From Opitutales bacterium (GTDB taxonomy: Bacteria; Verrucomicrobiota; Verrucomicrobiia; Opitutales; Opitutaceae), in the NCBI GenBank assembly GCA_021772595.1, contig JAJFLS010000050.1, forward strand, positions 1-26,064: a stretch of 26,064 bases of DNA. The letters are read 5' to 3'. The notes under the pieces are model-generated. The model was not told where the DNA came from. It saw nothing but the letters and a program-made list of their open reading frames with translations, and made no database searches. Shown in pieces: positions 1 to 6,839 of this stretch. Each line of letters opens with the position of its first letter. Positions within the stretch are counted from its first letter, which is position 1. A program made the translations under genes and the position numbers.

Positions 1-268
1 CGCCCCCGCCGCCCCCTCCCCCGCCGCCTTCGAGCGTTTCATCGTTGTCGTCCAGGGCGAGGAGTCGGACGGTGGTCTCTGTCTCGGATTCGTCTAGTAG
101 TGTGACGTTGATATAGTAGACGTTCTCGTTGAGGAGGTCTATTATTTCGTTGGCCTTGACTGTGCGGGAGAATATGGGGGCCTCGGCCCCAGGCACTTCG
201 GCGCTGGGGGTCTGCTCGACGCGCTTGACTTTGAAGTCGCCGTCATCGTTTTGGAAAGCTAAGGGAAT
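1..268 (-). CDS. Partial tail-region protein, apparent ATT start
   Basis: The minus-strand frame is open from position 268 to the window edge, so the C-terminus is missing. The visible protein starts (I/M)PLAFQNDDGDFKVKRVEQ and continues with a compact acidic domain. It then enters a run of glycines (EGGGGGGGG) that looks like a flexible linker. No ATG, GTG, TTG or CTG lies between the upstream in-frame stop (about position 290) and the beginning of the conserved-looking sequence. ATT at 266-268 is the best placed initiator, with proline as second residue. The gene follows a distal tail gene and the tape measure, so a role in the tail tip is likely. The family is not recognised. It could also be a gene that lost its start to the adjoining repeat. 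Confidence 0.5.
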   Translation of the reverse strand, partial: MPLAFQNDDGDFKVKRVEQTPSAEVPGAEAPIFSRTVKANEIIDLLNENVYYINVTLLDESETETTVRLLALDDNDETLEGGGGGGGGG

Positions 269-279
269 GGGAGGGTGAT

Positions 280-358
280 GGGTTTTAGGTTATGGGTTTT
301 TGGCGGTTGGCTTTTGGCGGTTGGGTCCTAATGGCTAATCGCCAACCGTTAATCAGCT
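280..358. repeat. Intergenic repeat tract (GGCTTTTGGC and GCTAATCGCC families)
   Basis: On the plus strand this reads as short variations of TTGGCGGTTGGCTTTTGGC, then GGGTCCTAATGGCTAATCGC and CCAACCGTTAATCAGC. The same vocabulary recurs at 6405-6530, 6840-7068, 10255-10392 and 12345-12400. It fills the gap between two tail genes and holds no ORF of its own. Confidence 0.75.
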
Positions 359-366
359 TCTCTCGT

Positions 367-1035
367 CTATCGGGCTTTGGCGTATATGGTTTCGGCGCGC
401 CAGATGTTGCCTAGGTAGGGGGTGATTGTGGTGGCTTGGACTACGATCTCTACGCCGGCGGCTATCCAGTTTTTGTATTTGGCGGCGTCGGGGTCGGCTC
501 CGGCGGTCTCTAGGGTGGCTAGAGTCTGGCCGGTGGAGTTGGCTATGCGGAATCGGGGGACGATGGGCAGCTCTTCTAGGCTGCCTTCTCCGGAGACGCC
601 GGGCAGGACGTAGCGGATGTGGCGGCGGACGGGCACGGTGAGCGTAAGGCTGGATGAGCGGGGCTGGTAGTCGTTGAATCTTTGATACGCGACGCCGGGC
701 TCTTCGATAAGGGTGTATTGCGCGGAGGTGGTGGCGGTGCCGAAGGCGGGGAATGTGACGGGGCGGCTGTCGCTGATGTTTGTCTCGGCGGGCACGGTAG
801 CCCATTTGCGGGTGATCTCGAGGAGGGGGCCTTTGGTGTTGTCTGTGGTGTCGGATACGCAGTAGGCGCTTGGGTAGTCGGCGTGGGCGGTGTCGAGAGG
901 CGTACCGGTGTAGCTGGCGGGAAGAACTAGCATCGTTTGCTCCACGGTGAAGTGCTCGAGGTGATCCTTTAGTGGATACTCGATCTCGGGCGGGCCGGTG
1001 GTGGCGATGGTTGTGAAGTCTCCGTCGAGTTTCAT
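367..1035 (-). CDS. Phage tail-associated protein, family not recognised
   Basis: This is a 222-residue protein starting MKLDGDFTTIATTGPPE with an ATG and no Shine-Dalgarno sequence. It is rich in Thr, Val and aromatic residues in alternating patterns, consistent with a beta-rich tail component. No signal peptide or membrane segment is visible. It lies directly downstream of the tape-measure gene, where siphophages encode distal tail and tail-tip proteins, so such a role is inferred from position only. The frame is uninterrupted, and the ORFs on the other strand of this region are low-complexity shadows. Confidence 0.7.
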   Translation of the reverse strand: MKLDGDFTTIATTGPPEIEYPLKDHLEHFTVEQTMLVLPASYTGTPLDTAHADYPSAYCVSDTTDNTKGPLLEITRKWATVPAETNISDSRPVTFPAFGTATTSAQYTLIEEPGVAYQRFNDYQPRSSSLTLTVPVRRHIRYVLPGVSGEGSLEELPIVPRFRIANSTGQTLATLETAGADPDAAKYKNWIAAGVEIVVQATTITPYLGNIWRAETIYAKAR

Positions 1036-1039
1036 TGGA

Positions 1040-1112
1040 TTAAAAGATGGGAAGATTTAAAGATTCTAAGATTGTTTTTTTTGGCCACGGATGGCACGGA
1101 TTAAGAGGGATG
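1040..1112. repeat. Intergenic dispersed repeat of the CCACGGATGGCACGGATT type
   Basis: The gap between two tail genes contains a GATTTAAAGATTCTAAGATT-like tract, then GGCCACGGATGGCACGGATT at 1083-1102. Phrases of this kind are familiar as dispersed chromosomal intergenic repeats in several bacterial phyla. A related phrase, ATCTGTGTGATCCGTGGG, occurs at 5525-5542. No gene is present here. Confidence 0.6.
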
Positions 1113-1127
1113 GGGATGAAGTGTTAA

Positions 1128-2786
1128 TTAGAGGGCATCGAATTTCTTATCCATGCTTTCTACAGCTTTTTCTGTCTTTTCTAGGGCTTCCTTGAAGGGG
1201 TTGTCGTCTTGAAATTTTACGCCAGTGTTTTTTTCGAAAGAATCTTGTGCCTTAAGGGCGAATTTACTTGCACTTCTGAATTGATCCGAATCCTCGCCAA
1301 ACCTGAACAGAGCTTGTTGCGCTTGTTGTTGTTTTCGTTCAACATGTTCTAAATCTCGTTGGGCTAGAGAACCGCCAATACGGCCGCTCGCGATGTCTTG
1401 GAAAGAAGACCGAAACTGCCCTACTCTCACGAAGTCGGCGGACTGCTTTTGGAGGGTGCCGAGCTGCTCGAGCAGCGAGGTTTGCTGGCCTTCGAGAGCG
1501 GTTTTCTGCTTTTCGAGTTCGGCGGTGCGTTTGGCTTCTTTGTCGGCGAGGTCTTCGCTTTTCTGGTCGATATCGTCGAAGGCGGCGGCGAGCTCTTTTT
1601 TCAGGGCCACTTCCTTTTTAGCCTTCTCGGCTAGGTTGATTTTATCTAGATCTATATTCGTTGCGAGAATTTGACTATGGAGGTCGGCAATGCGTTTGGT
1701 GGCGGCGAGCCTATCTTCCGATGTCTTGCCTTCATCGGCGGCTATTTCTGCCTGCTCGGCGATCTGGCGTTCCAACTTTTCGAGCTTTTCTTTTGCGGGT
1801 AAGATCTTGTCTACCAGCGTGTCAGCCGATTGCATGAGGATGTCTTTGATTTTTTCGTTGGTCTCCAAAATCAATCTTTCTTCGTTGGCCTGAGCTATTT
1901 CCTGATCAGTGAGTTTTTTAACGACATCCACCTGTTCTTTCTTCTTCTCGAGAAGCATATCCGCGGCGGCGAGCATAGAGGCTGCGCGGTCTTCATCGGA
2001 AGGGGCAATGCCAACTAATTCCTCTAAAGCAGAATTGAGCTCAGAAACTTTACTATCAAACTTTTTTAATTGATCTAAATAAAACGCCCCAAGATCTTCA
2101 ACGCCGCCGCCTATAATGGACAATAGTTCCCCGCCAGCCACTTTAGACGCTCCTTGTATATCAGATACGCCATCGCTATACTTAGAGAGCCTTTCTATGG
2201 CCTCATCTGACATAACATTATTTAGGGAGTGGGCTTCCTCTCTCATTCGTTTAATCCCCTCGCTTCCCAAGTCTAGCGTATTCTTCATTCCAACACCTTC
2301 GGAATCCATGGCTTTAAAGGTAACCGATACTTTTTCGCCCGCACTTGACATACCTTGAACGGCATCGGCTAAATCGAGAAAAACTTCTTCAGCGTTTCTC
2401 GCGGCGCCTTCCGAGTCGAATAACTGAATGTTATACTCTCGCGCGACCGGCAGGAATTCCCCAAAGCCTTTTTGAGCGTCCCCCACTCTTCTTGTAAATC
2501 TTTGGAGCGCCATTTCTGCGGTAGTGGCCGCAACCCCAGCCCGTCCCGCCATGAAGTTCCATTCCTGAAGAAAGTCCGTGGTTACTCCCAGTTTCTTAGC
2601 GGTCTTGTCCAGACGGTCCGCCATCTCCAGCATTTCATTGGTAAAGCGGACTATGGCGCCTACTCCCAACAGAGCGCTAAACGCGCCGAAGACTTTCTTC
2701 AGGCCGTTCATTTTGCCTTGGACGCCGGCGACGGTTTTGTTGAAATCTTTGCCGTCGCCTAGGAATTTGGCGATGATGCTAGCCAT
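1128..2786 (-). CDS. Tail tape measure protein
   Basis: At 552 residues this is the longest tail gene in the window. The N-terminal part (about 1-60) carries a small hydrophobic stretch, VFGAFSALLGVGAIVRF, followed by FTNEMLEMADRLDKTAKKLGVTTDFLQEW. That combination is typical of tape-measure N-terminal domains. From about residue 250 to 450 it is long alpha-helical coiled coil rich in Lys, Glu and Ala. In tail assembly such proteins set tail length and are threaded through the tube. Its position after the tube and putative chaperone genes fits. It is short for the family, which predicts a short tail, since roughly 1.5 angstroms per residue implies about 80 nm. The start codon ATG at 2786 has no Shine-Dalgarno and follows an AATTAGGAATT repeat. 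Confidence 0.88.
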   Translation of the reverse strand: MASIIAKFLGDGKDFNKTVAGVQGKMNGLKKVFGAFSALLGVGAIVRFTNEMLEMADRLDKTAKKLGVTTDFLQEWNFMAGRAGVAATTAEMALQRFTRRVGDAQKGFGEFLPVAREYNIQLFDSEGAARNAEEVFLDLADAVQGMSSAGEKVSVTFKAMDSEGVGMKNTLDLGSEGIKRMREEAHSLNNVMSDEAIERLSKYSDGVSDIQGASKVAGGELLSIIGGGVEDLGAFYLDQLKKFDSKVSELNSALEELVGIAPSDEDRAASMLAAADMLLEKKKEQVDVVKKLTDQEIAQANEERLILETNEKIKDILMQSADTLVDKILPAKEKLEKLERQIAEQAEIAADEGKTSEDRLAATKRIADLHSQILATNIDLDKINLAEKAKKEVALKKELAAAFDDIDQKSEDLADKEAKRTAELEKQKTALEGQQTSLLEQLGTLQKQSADFVRVGQFRSSFQDIASGRIGGSLAQRDLEHVERKQQQAQQALFRFGEDSDQFRSASKFALKAQDSFEKNTGVKFQDDNPFKEALEKTEKAVESMDKKFDAL

Positions 2787-2787
2787 T

Positions 2788-2826
2788 TTTAGAAATTAAG
2801 AATTAGGAATTATGAATTAGGAATTG
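2788..2826. repeat. AATTAGGAATT-type intergenic repeat
   Basis: The plus strand reads AGAAATTAAGAATTAGGAATT followed by ATGAATTAGGAATTGG. The same pentamer play occurs at 5185-5226 and 10213-10240, each time just upstream of a minus-strand start codon. The tract overlaps the last codons of the preceding chaperone gene. Confidence 0.7.
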
Positions 2827-3424
2827 GCGGCGCCGGGGTGTTGAGTCGGTCGTAGAATTCGGCTTTGGCGTGGTCGCTTAGGCGGTTGCCTAGGCGGGCT
2901 CGGGCTTCGGGGTCTGTAGTTAATTGGATACAGCGCCGGAGCTGGAGGAGCTGGCGGAAGGGGGTGTCTAGGGCGGTGTCGATGCTCCAGCCGTAGGCGT
3001 GGGCCATCTCGTGGATGATGAGGGCTATCCAGTCGGCCATGGGCGCGGCGCCGCTTGATCCGCTGTCTGTAGGGGCGTCGAAGAATGAACGTTCCAGGTA
3101 TGCATGGATCTCGCGATGGGTCTGGACTACGTCTTTCTTTTTGAGGCACTTGAAGAAGCGGTCGCGGGCGCGGATGGCGCCGGGCTGGAAGCGCTGGGAA
3201 ACTACCCAGAGAAAGAGGCCTTGGTCGTAGATTCCGACTTCGGTTTTGCTGTCGGCGAGGTAGTAGTTGCCGGCTAGGCCGAGCATGAACACCTTGCGCG
3301 GGGTGAGCGGCGCTACGGGGATGCCTACTATGTCTTCTTCTGCGCCGAGCCAGGCTTCTTGCCTTAGCTCGCGCTCTTGGGCGATCGCTGCGGCGACTCC
3401 GGGGTCTTCTCGGATGTTTGCCAC
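2810..3424 (-). CDS. Putative tail assembly chaperone (GTG start)
   Basis: This 204-residue protein is encoded between the tail-tube and tape-measure genes, the standard slot for tail assembly chaperones (lambda gpG/gpGT equivalents). It starts with GTG at 3424, immediately after the tube-gene stop. An ATG at 3426 is out of frame. Residues 128-147 read MADWIALIIHEMAHAYGWSI. The HEMAH segment (138-142) matches the HExxH zincin pattern. However, similar tail chaperones carry a helical I-H-x-x-A-x-x-YGW motif at this place, so a peptidase role is not assumed. I saw no obvious slippery heptamer with an extended second frame. Function is inferred mainly from order. Confidence 0.6.
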   Translation of the reverse strand: MANIREDPGVAAAIAQERELRQEAWLGAEEDIVGIPVAPLTPRKVFMLGLAGNYYLADSKTEVGIYDQGLFLWVVSQRFQPGAIRARDRFFKCLKKKDVVQTHREIHAYLERSFFDAPTDSGSSGAAPMADWIALIIHEMAHAYGWSIDTALDTPFRQLLQLRRCIQLTTDPEARARLGNRLSDHAKAEFYDRLNTPAPPIPNS

Positions 3425-3428
3425 ATTA

Positions 3429-3788
3429 CTAGTTCAGGAAGTGGGCTATCTGGAGGTCTCCGACTGAGAGTGTGGAGCCTTTGCCTCGGGAGACTCCGCC
3501 TCCGGTGATGATGTATTTTTGGGAGGCGCCTTCGATCTCGACGGTGGTGAAGGTGTCGTGGGTGAAGTCGGCTTGCTCGGCTACGATCTTGGTTTCGATC
3601 TGGAGGGTGCCGGTGGCGTAGCCTTTCCAGTGGGCGGCGGCGGCGGGCTCGTCGTTGACGTCTGTGCGGACGACTGTGTTGCCGGGCCGGGTGATGTTGC
3701 CGGTGTTAACGGTCAGGGTGATCGCTGCGGTGTCGAGCGTGATGGTGAATCCGCCCGCGATGATGTCTCCGTCTTTGGTGAGTGCCAT
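3429..3788 (-). CDS. Putative major tail tube protein
   Basis: From the ATG at 3788 the product is 119 residues, MALTKDGDIIAGGFTITLDT, rich in Thr, Ile and Gly with alternating hydrophobic residues. This suits a beta-sandwich or beta-barrel tube subunit. An in-frame TTG at 3809 would add MTPGDEQ. I prefer the ATG because the identical short leader also precedes another gene (see 9131-9160). The gene lies upstream of the chaperone and tape measure, the expected place for the tube protein. It is shorter than lambda gpV, and family membership was not verified. A perfect hairpin (3797-3818) lies directly upstream. Confidence 0.62.
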   Translation of the reverse strand: MALTKDGDIIAGGFTITLDTAAITLTVNTGNITRPGNTVVRTDVNDEPAAAAHWKGYATGTLQIETKIVAEQADFTHDTFTTVEIEGASQKYIITGGGVSRGKGSTLSVGDLQIAHFLN

Positions 3789-3796
3789 TTGCTCAT

Positions 3797-3818
3797 CTCC
3801 CGGCGTCAACGCCGGGAG
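3797..3818 (-). promoter_or_regulatory. Perfect hairpin in the leader of the tail-tube gene
   Basis: CTCCCGGCG and CGCCGGGAG form a 9-bp stem with a 4-nt loop. It ends 9 nt before the ATG at 3788. On the transcript it places GGGAG close to the start codon, so it could hide or present the ribosome binding site. No T-run follows, so a terminator is unlikely. A degenerate copy of the leader lies at 9131-9160. Confidence 0.5.
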
Positions 3819-3819
3819 A

Positions 3820-3985
3820 TAGAAAATGGGGTTCTTCGGGGTTATGGGTATTCGGTTATGGGTTTTTAGGGCCCACAGATGGGAGGCAGATGGAGAGTGG
3901 ATGGGATCCGGCTTCGCGGAGCTACGCCGCGACTGGGGTTTTTGGGATTGCGGATTTAGGGGCTGCTGGTTAGCGGTGTTGAGGT
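3820..3985. other. Intergenic gap with GGTTATGGG-type repeats, no gene
   Basis: Between the tail-tube gene and the plus-strand moron the sequence contains GGGGTTATGGGTATTCGG, then GGTTATGGGTTTTTAGGG. This phrase family also occurs at 275-300 and 9170-9195. No convincing ORF is present. A promoter for the plus-strand gene must lie here if it is autonomously expressed, but no strong -35/-10 pair stands out. Confidence 0.45.
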
Positions 3986-4612
3986 ATGGATATCGAAGTG
4001 ACCGGCTCGGAGCGGCGGAATCTGATAATGACTTCGCTGGCGTTCATTCTCTACTTCACGGCCGGAGGATATATGAACGCGGACACGGTGACGATTAGCC
4101 TAGTGAATATTGGGTTTTCGAAGCCTTGGGTACTGGCCTTGTTCGCATGGGGCATGCTGGGCTGGTTTTTCTTCCGGTTCTGGCATTGGAGTTCTCTCAA
4201 AAACAGCAAGGCTCTAATTACTAATGAAATCCTCAAAACCGGAGGCCAAGGCAACGGTTGGCGCTTGCAAGGGTTTGCCGAAAAGCGCACAGGGAAAAAA
4301 ACTCAAGTCGAAGGCGGCTTGTGCCGTTTGAGCATCAGCAGAAATCAAAAGAAGTGGCTAATCTCATACCAGATAATCAAATCGATCCAAGTAGAGGGTG
4401 ATCCTGGCGGACCCAACACCACGGTGGAGCCAGGCTCAGAATCGGAAATAGGTTTAAGTGGATTTGCTGGATTTATTATTATGACCAAATTGAAGCTCAT
4501 TACTTTTAAAAATAATGATGCCTATATAATCTACTTCGTTCCGTACTTGTTTTTCTGGCCAGCCGTAATTCTGGGAGTGTATTCGATTCTCAATGATGCT
4601 TTGATGTGCTAA
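3986..4612 (+). CDS. Membrane protein, probable moron inside the tail operon
   Basis: This is the only convincing plus-strand gene in the window. The 208-residue product has two N-terminal hydrophobic segments (about 14-32 and 46-66). A soluble region of about 110 residues with many Lys and Arg follows, then a C-terminal hydrophobic hairpin (about 180-203). It is therefore a membrane protein with a sizeable cytoplasmic or periplasmic domain. GAGG lies almost directly before the ATG at 3986. An ATG at 4028 (MTSLAFILYF) is an alternative start. Orientation against the late operon, AT-richer composition and position between two tail genes are typical of morons, which often alter the lysogen's surface. 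The family is not recognised. Confidence 0.7.
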   Translation: MDIEVTGSERRNLIMTSLAFILYFTAGGYMNADTVTISLVNIGFSKPWVLALFAWGMLGWFFFRFWHWSSLKNSKALITNEILKTGGQGNGWRLQGFAEKRTGKKTQVEGGLCRLSISRNQKKWLISYQIIKSIQVEGDPGGPNTTVEPGSESEIGLSGFAGFIIMTKLKLITFKNNDAYIIYFVPYLFFWPAVILGVYSILNDALMC

Positions 4613-4680
4613 GGCTGAAGCACTGAGCTACTTTTCTTCTCCCCTTCCCTCTTTCTCCGTTTCTCTCCTTCTCAATCGTG

Positions 4681-4701
4681 GCGTAGCCGCGCCCGCTACG
4701 C
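4681..4701. terminator. Hairpin between convergent genes
   Basis: GCGTAGC and GCTACGC form a 7-bp stem around a GC-rich loop. The hairpin overlaps the stop codon of the minus-strand gene that ends at 4696. It lies where the plus-strand moron and the minus-strand tail operon converge. No T-run follows on either strand, so terminator function is tentative. Confidence 0.35.
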
Positions 4702-5178
4702 GGGGATGTCTTTCGGGTTCAGGTGAAGGGTCAGGGTGTAGGCCATGTCGCTGCTGAGCTCGTTTTGGTTTTCTTCGTTCTCTTGGAGCGTGGGGATGGT
4801 CTCGCCCATCATGATGTTGGTGAGGGTGTACCAGGGGAGATGGGCTTTGAGAGTGCAGAGGCCGCGGGGATAGGCCAGGAGGGCGCGGATGCGGCCGCGG
4901 GCTTCGCGGTGGGCTAGATACTGGTCGGAGGGGGTGCGGAGGTCTATGTTTAACGCAATCGTTTTCTCGGAGTAGAAAATCTCGTTGGTGTGGGGGTTGA
5001 TGGCGGTGGTCTCGGTCTCGCCTAGGAGCGTGGCGCGGACTTCTGCACGGTGGCCTTCTCGGAGCTCGGAGCGTTGCTGCTCGATCGAGAGGACGCCGCT
5101 GGCTTCGAGGGCTTTGTCGACGGCGTCGACTAGGTTGCCGTCGATGTCGTAGTAGGCGGAGTCTGTGGGCGCGGGCAT
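4696..5178 (-). CDS. Putative tail terminator or tail-completion protein
   Basis: This 160-residue product starts MPAPTDSAYYDIDGNLVDAV. It has mixed alpha/beta character and contains the segment RTPSDQYLAHREARGRIRALL. It sits between the head-tail connector genes and the tail tube, where siphophages encode the tail terminator. The assignment rests on order and size only. The ATG is preceded by an AATTAGG repeat tract and no Shine-Dalgarno. The plus-strand moron separates it from the tube gene. Confidence 0.65.
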   Translation of the reverse strand: MPAPTDSAYYDIDGNLVDAVDKALEASGVLSIEQQRSELREGHRAEVRATLLGETETTAINPHTNEIFYSEKTIALNIDLRTPSDQYLAHREARGRIRALLAYPRGLCTLKAHLPWYTLTNIMMGETIPTLQENEENQNELSSDMAYTLTLHLNPKDIPA

Positions 5179-5182
5179 GGGG

Positions 5183-5226
5183 TGAATGAAGAATTAGGAA
5201 TTAGGAATTAGGAATTGTGAATTAGG
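5183..5226. repeat. AATTAGGAATT tandem intergenic repeat
   Basis: GAATTAGGAATTAGGAATTA is repeated almost perfectly, then drifts into GTGAATTAGG. It forms the 5' side of the gene starting at 5178. The rest of the gap to 5304 holds no ORF that I can support. Confidence 0.7.
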
Positions 5227-5304
5227 ACGGAGTGAAACTAAGATTGCGCAGCAATTGAGAGGTTTCTTTGCCGACGGATTGGATTTTGAGAAGGTTGATA
5301 GGTG

Positions 5305-5508
5305 TTAGGTTCTGGGTTGAGTTTGGGTTCTTAGGTAAATGAGGGTGTCTAGGAGGGCATCGTTGTAGGCGACGTTGTAGGGTTCGCTGGCGGGCAGTTT
5401 GAAGCGGGATTCGATGTGGGTCTTTAGCTGGGTTGTTCCTACCCCGGTTTGGGCTTCGTATGGAAGGGCTTCGAGATCTTGTACGGGTACGTCTATTACA
5501 ATTAGCAT
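5305..5508 (-). CDS. Small hypothetical phage protein (67 aa)
   Basis: The protein begins MLIVIDVPVQDLEALPYEAQ and ends in TQTQPRT. It has no membrane segment and no recognised motif. It lies between the gp10-like head-tail gene and the putative tail terminator, so a small role in head-tail completion is possible but unproven. The start is ATG with an A-rich upstream stretch and no Shine-Dalgarno. Confidence 0.6.
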   Translation of the reverse strand: MLIVIDVPVQDLEALPYEAQTGVGTTQLKTHIESRFKLPASEPYNVAYNDALLDTLIYLRTQTQPRT

Positions 5509-5511
5509 TTT

Positions 5512-5585
5512 CTTATCTGTGTTGATCTGTGTGATCCGTGGGCGGAATTGTATTCAATTTTCAATCTTCAATCTTCAATTTCCTA
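5512..5585. repeat. Dispersed repeat gap (GATCCGTGGG and TCAATCTTCAAT)
   Basis: The gap reads ATCTGTGTTGATCTGTGTGA followed by TCCGTGGGCGG, then a TCAATCTTCAATCTTCAATT tandem. The first part belongs to the same phrase family as 1083-1102. No gene is present. Confidence 0.6.
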
Positions 5586-5591
5586 GCGGAG

Positions 5592-6398
5592 CTAGGATGT
5601 GACGGTTCCGGTGAGGATATTGCTGCCGCGGACTAGGAAGCCGGCGGCGGAGTAGCGTAGCTTTAGCTGGCGCTCTAGCTTGACGGGAATCTGGCGGACG
5701 CGGTTGGCCAGAGAGGCTTTGACGATGCGGGGTCCTTCGCCGGGGCGTTTGGCCCATGGGCTGCTGTTGATGGCGATGAAGGTTTGGCGGTGGCTCATCT
5801 TGGGGGCGAAGCTTTTGACGTGGCTGCCTTGGCGGCGTTTGTCGGTGATCCAGCTGGGGAGCGCTCGACCTCGAGATACGGCTAGCTGAGCGGAGGCCCA
5901 GCCGCCTTTTGCGGCGCCGACGTTTCGCTTGACTTGGCGTATGTAGTCGGCAACTACGGTTTTGGGGGCGAATGCTTTGCGGGGGTTGTCTAGGCTTTGG
6001 CCGGATGAGAGCTTCTTGGTGCGACCGGTGACGCGGTGACGTTTGGATTCGTGCCAGGCGCGGACTTGATTGACGGTGGTGAGGATCTTGGCGTACTCCA
6101 GCGGGACCACCCTCCCCTTCCCCAGGTTTATAGTGCCGCTGTAAGGGCCGGTGCCGAAGCGGTTGGCGAGCATGGCGAGGAATTTGGCGTGGACAGCCAC
6201 TACGGTGAATTTGATGTCGTTCTCGACGCGGCGGAGACCTTGGCTCTTGGTTTTGGGCGGAGTCTTGCGGATGATGTCGCGCATGAGGAGATCCGCCTCT
6301 TCCTGGAGCACGTCTGGGAAATCGCGGCCGAGGGCGGCGGCGGCCTGGATGATGGCGCGCTCCCATGCGGCGGTGTCGAGCTGTACGGTGAAGTTCAT
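5592..6398 (-). CDS. Putative head-tail connector / tail-completion protein (gp10-like position)
   Basis: The 268-residue product starts MNFTVQLDTAAWERAIIQAA. It continues FPDVLQEEADLLMRDIIRKTPPKT, a layout reminiscent of the N-terminal helix of HK97-gp10 or lambda-Z-like tail completion proteins (long helix, then PP and basic residues). The C-terminal two thirds are strongly basic, with many Lys and Arg. The gene sits between the connector at 6528-6839 and small tail-proximal genes, matching that role. It is longer than typical gp10 proteins (about 130-150 residues), so an additional domain may be present. Family assignment is inference. Confidence 0.65.
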   Translation of the reverse strand: MNFTVQLDTAAWERAIIQAAAALGRDFPDVLQEEADLLMRDIIRKTPPKTKSQGLRRVENDIKFTVVAVHAKFLAMLANRFGTGPYSGTINLGKGRVVPLEYAKILTTVNQVRAWHESKRHRVTGRTKKLSSGQSLDNPRKAFAPKTVVADYIRQVKRNVGAAKGGWASAQLAVSRGRALPSWITDKRRQGSHVKSFAPKMSHRQTFIAINSSPWAKRPGEGPRIVKASLANRVRQIPVKLERQLKLRYSAAGFLVRGSNILTGTVTS

Positions 6399-6404
6399 GG
6401 GATT

Positions 6405-6527
6405 TGGCTTTTAGATGTTGGCGATTGGCGATTGGCGACTGGCGATTGGCGACTGGCGATTGGCGATTGGCTGGGTCCTAATAGCTAACTGCTAATAGCT
6501 AACCGCTAATAGCTAACCGCTAATAAT
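6405..6527. repeat. Tandem repeats GCGATTGGCGACTGG and AGCTAACCGCTAAT
   Basis: The first half is an almost perfect run of GGCGATTGGCGACTGGCGAT. A single GGGTCCTAAT joins it to the second half, a run of AGCTAACCGCTAATAGCTAA. The same bridge GGGTCCTAATRGCTAA occurs at about 326-341. The repeat lies immediately upstream of the ATG at 6398 and immediately downstream of the stop of the next gene, and holds no ORF. Confidence 0.8.
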
Positions 6528-6839
6528 CTAGCCGCTCGCGGCGTAGGCTCGTAGGCGTAGGGAGACGGCGTCTAGCTTGTACTCGGTGGCGATGGTGTAG
6601 GTCTGGCCTAGGTGCTGGATCTTGTCTTTGGGCTGCGGATACACGCCTTTGAACTGGGGGGCGCTGGCTTCTATGTCGAAGGCCCGGCGGGTGCGGCGGC
6701 CTTCGGTCTCGAAGTCTTCCTCGTGGGTGACTTCGGTGGCGATGCAGGTGTAGCCGGTCCCCTTCCAAGTGAAGGTCTGGGCTTCGACTTCTTCGATGAA
6801 TTCGAGTGTGTTGGCGAAGATGTCGGTGAAGTTGGAGAT
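6528..6839 (-). CDS. Head-tail connector-like protein with apparent ATC start
   Basis: The true frame was read by hand because it lacks a standard start. It encodes about 103 residues, (I/M)SNFTDIFANTLEFIEE, then TFTWKGTGYTCIATEV, RRAFDIEA, PQPKDKIQHLGQTYTIATEY and LDAVSLRLRAYAASG, stopping with TAG at 6528. The pattern of a beta-rich domain with a late 'D-x-I-x-x-x-G-x-x-Y-x-I' segment resembles gpFII-type and prophage head-tail joining proteins. The position after the capsid genes fits. Going upstream in frame there is no ATG, GTG, TTG or CTG before a stop at 6873-6875. ATC at 6837-6839 gives the natural N-terminus. It may initiate at ATC or be a gene damaged by the adjoining repeat. Confidence 0.55.
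   Translation of the reverse strand: MSNFTDIFANTLEFIEEVEAQTFTWKGTGYTCIATEVTHEEDFETEGRRTRRAFDIEASAPQFKGVYPQPKDKIQHLGQTYTIATEYKLDAVSLRLRAYAASG

Noticed and set aside
2810..3424. Annotation as a zinc metallopeptidase
   Set aside because: Only the HEMAH pentamer supports it. Gene order and the surrounding helix fit a tail assembly chaperone better.
5575..6366. Arg/Pro/His-rich ORF overlapping the gp10-like gene
   Set aside because: It is a frame shadow of GC-rich coding sequence. The alternative frame gives a normal protein.
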